Source of the DNA: Clostridiales bacterium
GTDB lineage: Bacteria; Bacillota; Clostridia; Christensenellales; UBA1242
DNA: 48,305 bases
Direction: 5' to 3'
Assembly: GCA_015055535.1 (NCBI GenBank)
Contig: SVIA01000010.1
Span: 1-48,305 of the forward strand
Part shown: positions 45,801 through 48,305 of the stretch, piece after piece
Numbering within the stretch: position 1 is the stretch's first letter
How the letters are laid out: each line of letters opens with the position of its first letter
The notes under the pieces: generated by a model
Told to the model about the DNA's origin: nothing
Database searches by the model: none
Seen by the model: only the letters and a program-made list of their open reading frames with translations
Made by a program: the position numbers and the translations under genes

Positions 45801-47730
45801 TACAATGCTGGCGGGTACAAGTTTAGATGAAACTAATTTACAAACTTTCTTAAATGGTGGAAGTATTGTTGATTGTAGCGATGCTGTTACTTATACAATG
45901 ACTGAAGATGGAATTGATGCCAGTGGAAAAACAAAATATAAATATACTTTAACAGCTAATAAGTTAACAGAAATAACATATGGTTATTTTGATGTTCAAT
46001 TTGGTTCTGACGATAATGCAACTATCAGAAGAATTTATGTGAAAGTTTATCCATATAGTTTATCTACTTTATATAGTACCGATTATACATATCCTGCAGC
46101 AGAGATTACTTTTAATATTGAAGATGGAAATGATAGCAGAACAATTACTTTAATAAAAACTGGAGATTCTTTTAAAACTATATTTGTAGCAAGTGATAAT
46201 ATATATCTAAATTTATATGATTATATTGCACTTACTTCTGAATTACAAGGGGTTGATAATAGCTTACAATTTTCTTTAGAATATGTTGTGGCTTACCATA
46301 AAAAAGTAGATGGTGTCGCTAATGATAGAGATATGTATATTTATTTTGATAAATCAAAAAATTTAGATAATAGTAATGTTTTAACCGAAGAAGAAAAAGA
46401 TTTAAACGACTATTTGAGTGTAAATGGAAACACTTTAGAATTAAAGAATAATGGTACATATTATGTAAAAATTAAAGTAACTTATAATAATAGCACTGAA
46501 TATTTAAAATTTAGAATTTTAAATGTAACAAACGAAACAAATACAACAGGCGATGCATACTATGGCATTTCACTTGATTTAAATAGCTATATATTGTTAA
46601 AGGCAACTAATGAAGATGCTACTTTTAATGGTCTTCCATTAGACGAAATAAATTTATTTAACAATTTAAATATAACTTTATCAGGTGCGCAAAATAGCTA
46701 TATTAATAATGGTATTTTATATGTTTATGATAAAAAAGATACACAATTAACTGTAACTTACAATTACAATTTATTTGGCAATACTTACACAGACAGCATA
46801 ACTTTTACTGTTCAAGAAAGTAGTTTGTCAGATGATGTTTATAATTTAAATGGTGTTAAATATCAACAAATTGATTATTTAAATGTTGCAACAGTTGAGG
46901 CATTAACAGATTTTTCTAAAATAACTTTTATTAAACTTAATAATGAAACTGAAATTAGTGGTAATTCAATAATAAATACAACGGAGTATAGTTTAATAAA
47001 TGAAATAATTAAAATAAGTGTTTCTGACGGAACAGTATTGTTTTATGATATTTTAAACATTGATCCTAATCAAGACTATATTCCATACAACTATGTTGGA
47101 ATAATTGAGGTTAATTATACTAAAACGGATAATACATCAGACTCTATTATATTTGATAATCTTTTATTCAGTATGGGAGAAGAAATAAAGAATGTTAAAG
47201 AGATAATTTTTAATGGTCAATTTATGGAGGTTATTAAAGATATTGAGCTAATTGGAGAGGCCGAAAACCAAACTGCTAAAACATGGTATATAGTAAATAA
47301 TTTAATAAAAATTGATGGAAGTAATGGTAATGTTTTATTCTATGATAGTGAAACAAATAACTTTATTCCACAAAATAAAATGGGTGTAATATTTGTTACA
47401 GTTATAACTAGTAGTGGAATAGTAAATTATAAATTTAATGATTATTCTATATCTAGAACTTCATCTGCACCATATACTTATACTTACAAATATAGAGATG
47501 AAGATTTAAGTAGCTATTTAAGATTTGCTTTAATTGGTGAAGATGGTTTAGCTATTACAGGTAGTGAATGTAATGGTGTTAACATGACAGTAAATGGAAT
47601 TACTTTAAATACCTATACTGGTGAATATTCTGGAACTATTACTAATGAAGACATAAAAGTATTTATTAAAGCTTATGTTCAAGAAAGTAGTTTTAATACT
47701 GGAGATAAATTTAAATTATATGAAATATAA
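36847..47730 (+). CDS. Giant membrane-anchored extracellular protein, 3627 aa, Ig-like repeats
   Basis: The N-terminus has a basic start (MKKKWFVK), a transmembrane/signal-anchor helix at about 8-33 and no clear cleavage site. Nearly 3590 residues follow that are Asn/Thr/Ser/Ile/Val-rich and almost all beta-forming, with an irregular repeated pattern of about 80-100 residues (LNxNI, VxxSGxYxVxxxxN, YTxxITVxxxN) like bacterial Ig or cadherin-type domains. No LPxTG, SLH, LysM or second transmembrane segment is seen, and the C-terminus ends FKLYEI. Two clear tandem units lie near residues 3390-3425 and 3486-3520. GAGGGC precedes ATG. It should be a long stalk or adhesin held by its N-terminal helix. 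Most of the gene is a single repeated architecture, so assembly error is possible. Confidence 0.88.
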   Translation: MKKKWFVKILKIIGLSMASVFGFLGAAVGVYALFGGFNEKVVKLEGMNFEQQVYVLDGNIHNEFGVYDNSVKLLPTNEDANRLDITLTGGENIVTLPTGKNSQVGKNLEIKLTTITDTNGVNNYTYNKGGEFILKATQEDTLLTTSTTVFVESKIDSFTLTDNLNGSLIYPGSKFKVSATNIFPANALNKPTNPLFYTTYGENYFNKTILYFSSNESIATVDSLTGDVTVLTEGDFSIFAYMPTTYKNNSLLPDRQQCTSDSEYFALLEQNRNNLPFTIKNTINYSSNIITVNGITASNNVFNLFVNETYKYSVDGVYESSDKQLNLNISLNAPQNSNYTSEQLNYKLQDVEIFEGYKDGENYYISANQHYNNGVLESEFFDIKQTKKPLVYTITSRDYTFSKDLYLVLRIGKNKLGDIGTSALHALNQPVEEYPEDYAYYAFVKVNTNIVENTALNVKTNKIMASYSTGNGSETDDYLFENNQLLDLTNLIDSILPENATYKNVRFYVRNNGTIDAPFIETTETNEIPYREIKDIEGNILYSGYFVKAVNEGTLQFYASVVKTDRNGENLVKLYNSEDITLIVTHNIELKDFAITLNNDDEYIKETNKYLISKGNSITITFTTTNDDGLLRAYQEGFFKVISSSDGKVSTNINLNETTKEIVIKTIEEGETTVEILFNGISLSALIGEYKIPLNLNIQNNDLQSINLSSSVGAINSQNYVNVEVNGTSKTNELLFNVLDTTLTPINNLSSVKEFTLNILLNGGSEDTILEVYSTNTINANFEIIEDLNKDRFLKITPKTLCENVEFYVYSMVGGNAIKSPTYKLNIIADYVITANKTNNITINLIEYEKVIGGEKFELLNNYINITTSNGDSFNNLLFELTSDENYNTGTSVFKDVTTPVTTVITLKPKFSSEEIEFNFYIIPKTAVVCDTLVLNAGSSVDNDILNSKVKLIQRSYDANGVIIDSEITNNIYKFYEEDTHSNEITSYTAPSNSFDNSTDTIYVKVNNEFLGEINVVINSNLTVENKNTYLGNGNTVTLTNLFKVMSGSNEVTTTDNNVVFTSNTFNKLKNYNITFYDENNNEIINYDDSFTTNATNPIKTTKIAKILIPKEFNTLTITDLQCYFSCKINGEFASSNIHNFSLDFEISTIEIDQTYIFGNTIYIDTNVAGATNTEIETYIKNNFVKSATIVNKTTNSASNIKDNVIVSIDDTNNVVTFKLSVDAEYFISYNINKGTNLLTKNSATEIYIGKAYSLNDLIINQLSSAEVTYISILKADGNLALTSQFSIENNHLIFKEIGDYSVIFKLLGNNYTIDYTVQDIVTNFNEENNGNNDVYSNQEYDLIKNSLPDGVKLSVDVLNKNGQALENEFITINLTNNKIIIGEYLGNATEFILRFRFYSDGFTSAIKDINFTLNSLYIQTNFTEIQDGRQVLRNKATHDLTKYFTVYRNGVAVEVNNGIVNNGNVSSLKTYELNIDPNSFTSNYSNFDLVINYSGREIGTVEFCSQFVDFVLTRYDNPATCPYYIGQELTKNELLSLVKVVTFDGTIITKYNNEITFEGISFPYTVVSGGSVSIKLGILEGTIYIYGDEISWIPNETQTINIYPDTRVYGYIKATHNSKELPLEYSVETSSLPVDFTAPIDTVNKTQTIIYNGVKYVTLNQTTGVLTVENLAENTISGVPNITIIAKVVNTENELSTIFALKSINKAITDNNPTIYIGDSDINLTQYAYFGASQSSGLTEYRISELVYDNALGNYSYHKNNATGYYEVLKNGVVVAKVKDTTFVCTSELDPMTIKLKGYIKHNNTSTSTCVLESLENNVIDLTLNFERINITFPNYEIVSFENNNYYKFNAYDGSNPKFTFDINPTIIPNNLKLEWLSFSSAFIGEVSGTNIVKQLDLNPSKDDSTLDYFNSIELPTSESVKIVKPGLTSTYYQLQLNANMPLSCYVFISLKYRVQTYESDLHIVLCPAEENIITFNYESLNSSYKTIYSPSTYVYTDGSIFKFGAGSSKETTTPHIKYMGYINFDANSNEVLVEPNQTQNKTEISSTATSVGKIGDGNVAKYLHSVTFSLVTSSYSLTFENKEADSTNTYVYTLYIDSYEYTLRVQGINVKLYNTQEHENNSIYINSVTNRLELGSDASLDFKNFITINDVSYYNAIQERAEYASKINFNLVNNGEYKVTSDGIFTPLSSSMSGTFEVLFKFYGKEYVFYIKGEQITFSHQYNGAEITYNENDCEYELSSGSRYYIYLTKNDTTITTNLCNQALSSIPSSIDGSLLISEVKYTYGGQEYDSTSQYFEINKNGTTQTIKFGGLTLLILTKDVQNQCYVLNLTNNISGIFEFNLKTIYSAGSKTVNILALNEQILINYSNPSIVNGKQYHNYLTSTDLNLKNYISGVTDEDKLEFSLSEVSSYVTVTLEGNFTTQDVYSEILVEVIVKYNTLQESMFIRVIPEYKVEFANTSREFKVLYNGTISEKIDLTKYAKAFKFTELDSENNPLYVQEFNYYYNDAKTNRITEYTEYTFSNQSENSVYFYNFTLKFKGVEPQFSDVTLDVGESYNLKSHVKESLTDLTIKNVSLSFFDSNNYVNEDGMFLSTQASANYTVQVTINGLDFNLTIIINELELTLTYKESILQYIDTIPVSFQTIYATQVVKLVKSGFIDLTQENKKLLFSFEVFSSNGYDLSKFKTTTEDNVISLFNNDVLLMDIVTEEKNSKYEYILTCYNNLTYETLVNISISVQDNNLVQDTFNVRLLPVSIKLNNNKTTFEISDNYFVNNTTLHLINNFVTCNTMAEANNINLNSDLKFKVDSVDLTGQTISKDTFNGKSRITVLAVLGEKQDSENSVKASFDIIYYNAGQANEISKNYSTSNVNTSQTYVLPSGVVGTVTAVRSCNDTFITYTIVINNGTYYYDVFDKNGNNLIQIYSNGNAILKTQAEFELEIEYFSNYKTDTKSYSAGESTHNVQYIGTNNENLVNTTTENGIVLITMLAGTSLDETNLQTFLNGGSIVDCSDAVTYTMTEDGIDASGKTKYKYTLTANKLTEITYGYFDVQFGSDDNATIRRIYVKVYPYSLSTLYSTDYTYPAAEITFNIEDGNDSRTITLIKTGDSFKTIFVASDNIYLNLYDYIALTSELQGVDNSLQFSLEYVVAYHKKVDGVANDRDMYIYFDKSKNLDNSNVLTEEEKDLNDYLSVNGNTLELKNNGTYYVKIKVTYNNSTEYLKFRILNVTNETNTTGDAYYGISLDLNSYILLKATNEDATFNGLPLDEINLFNNLNITLSGAQNSYINNGILYVYDKKDTQLTVTYNYNLFGNTYTDSITFTVQESSLSDDVYNLNGVKYQQIDYLNVATVEALTDFSKITFIKLNNETEISGNSIINTTEYSLINEIIKISVSDGTVLFYDILNIDPNQDYIPYNYVGIIEVNYTKTDNTSDSIIFDNLLFSMGEEIKNVKEIIFNGQFMEVIKDIELIGEAENQTAKTWYIVNNLIKIDGSNGNVLFYDSETNNFIPQNKMGVIFVTVITSSGIVNYKFNDYSISRTSSAPYTYTYKYRDEDLSSYLRFALIGEDGLAITGSECNGVNMTVNGITLNTYTGEYSGTITNEDIKVFIKAYVQESSFNTGDKFKLYEI

Positions 47731-47799
47731 TTTTTACTATTAACAATAAGTTTCAATTAAAATTAGTTATAATTGATTATTAATAGAATATAAAAAATT

Positions 47800-47836
47800 A
47801 AAAAGGCAAAAATTTTATTATGTTTGCCTTTTTTTT
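47800..47836 (+). terminator. Terminator of the giant gene, overlapping the next start codon
   Basis: AAAAAGGCAAA (47800-47810) pairs with TTTGCC and T-run (47823-47836). The loop contains ATG 47820, the start of the next CDS. Confidence 0.75.
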
Positions 47837-48305
47837 AATAAATTTAATAAATTTAATTTTAATTTGTTTTATGATTTTTATAGAACATAAAAACACACAT
47901 AGAATTGCAATTTGGTTATTAATTTTTTCTTTTTTACCAATTATAGGTTTTTTATTTTATTTTTTGCTTGGCGTAGGAGTTTTATTTAAGAAAAAAAGAT
48001 TATTTAAAATTTATAACAATAATTTAATAGTAAGAAATAATTTGCGAAATAATTATAATTTAATTACTGGAAACAACTTTTCATTACAAAAATATAACTT
48101 AATAAACAATAATTCATTGCTTTTAAAAAATGAAAAAATTGATATATTTACTAATGGAATAGATGCTTTTGAAAAAATAAAAAAAGATATAATGAATGCA
48201 AAACAAAATATTTATATTTTAAGTTATATTTTTGCTGATGATAAAATTGGTAAAGAAATTAAAAATATTTTAAAATACAAGGCAAAAAAAGGCGTTGATG
48301 TTGTA
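47820..48305 (+). CDS. Cardiolipin synthase-like phospholipase D protein, 5' end only
   Basis: 162 codons are in the window, open to the right edge. Two transmembrane helices (about 1-20 and 30-54) flank the typical cardiolipin synthase sequence FIEHKNTHRIAIWLLIF ... LPIIGFLFYFLLGVG. After a linker comes the start of the first phospholipase D domain (KQNIYILSYIFADDKIGKEI); the HKD motif would lie just beyond. It would join phosphatidylglycerol units to cardiolipin at the membrane. No other ATG upstream is in frame; a start at a later ATG near 47870 would lose the first helix. The ATG sits in the loop of the terminator of the preceding gene. Confidence 0.85.
   Translation, partial: MFAFFLINLINLILICFMIFIEHKNTHRIAIWLLIFSFLPIIGFLFYFLLGVGVLFKKKRLFKIYNNNLIVRNNLRNNYNLITGNNFSLQKYNLINNNSLLLKNEKIDIFTNGIDAFEKIKKDIMNAKQNIYILSYIFADDKIGKEIKNILKYKAKKGVDVV

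Overview
This is an AT-rich (by eye well under one-third G+C) bacterial chromosome segment. Strong AGGAGG-type ribosome-binding sites, TTGACA/TATAAT promoters, lipobox lipoproteins, HU, DegV, a YkpA-type ABC-F protein and M29 aminopeptidase point to a low-G+C Firmicute, probably an uncultured fermentative Clostridia- or Bacilli-like organism (inference). Of 32 complete CDS listed, 29 stop at TAA, 3 at TAG and none at TGA.

Layout. 1-3300 is a cell-surface block on the minus strand: an edge-truncated secreted protein, a 500-aa coiled-coil fibre-like protein and a lipoprotein. 3489-10600 is ordinary chromosome: tRNA-Leu, a GNAT acetyltransferase, a histidine phosphatase, HU, RadC, DegV-Tex, and a YjjX-type NTP phosphatase behind a structured leader with a terminator. 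10833-11245 is a tRNA-Ala/tRNA-Ile cluster in which the 5' half of tRNA-Ile is duplicated and interrupted.

About 11.9-18.7 kb is a mobile island. It holds a large serine recombinase, an HUH rolling-circle Rep with a coupled 44-aa ORF, an 0.8-kb non-coding stretch rich in perfect hairpins, and a ribbon-helix-helix regulator. The regulator's promoter carries a palindromic operator and leads into a BcgI-like type IIB restriction-modification pair (fused nuclease-methylase plus a two-TRD specificity subunit). A 126-nt nested hairpin lies beside the recombinase.

18.7-26.7 kb is the most system-like unexplained locus: a 452-aa soluble protein, a 919-aa PrgI-VirB4 fusion ATPase, a 1071-aa acidic cytoplasmic protein and a 92-aa helical protein. 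No other type IV secretion gene is present in the window. 26.7-36.6 kb carries central metabolism and housekeeping genes (class II aldolase, M29 aminopeptidase, GAPDH, L-lactate dehydrogenase, ABC-F, metallo-hydrolase, DEAD-box helicase). It also has a lipoprotein whose promoter spacer contains a run of nine G, a likely phase-variation switch. 36.8-47.7 kb is one gene for a 3627-aa membrane-anchored extracellular protein. A cardiolipin-synthase-like gene runs off the right edge.
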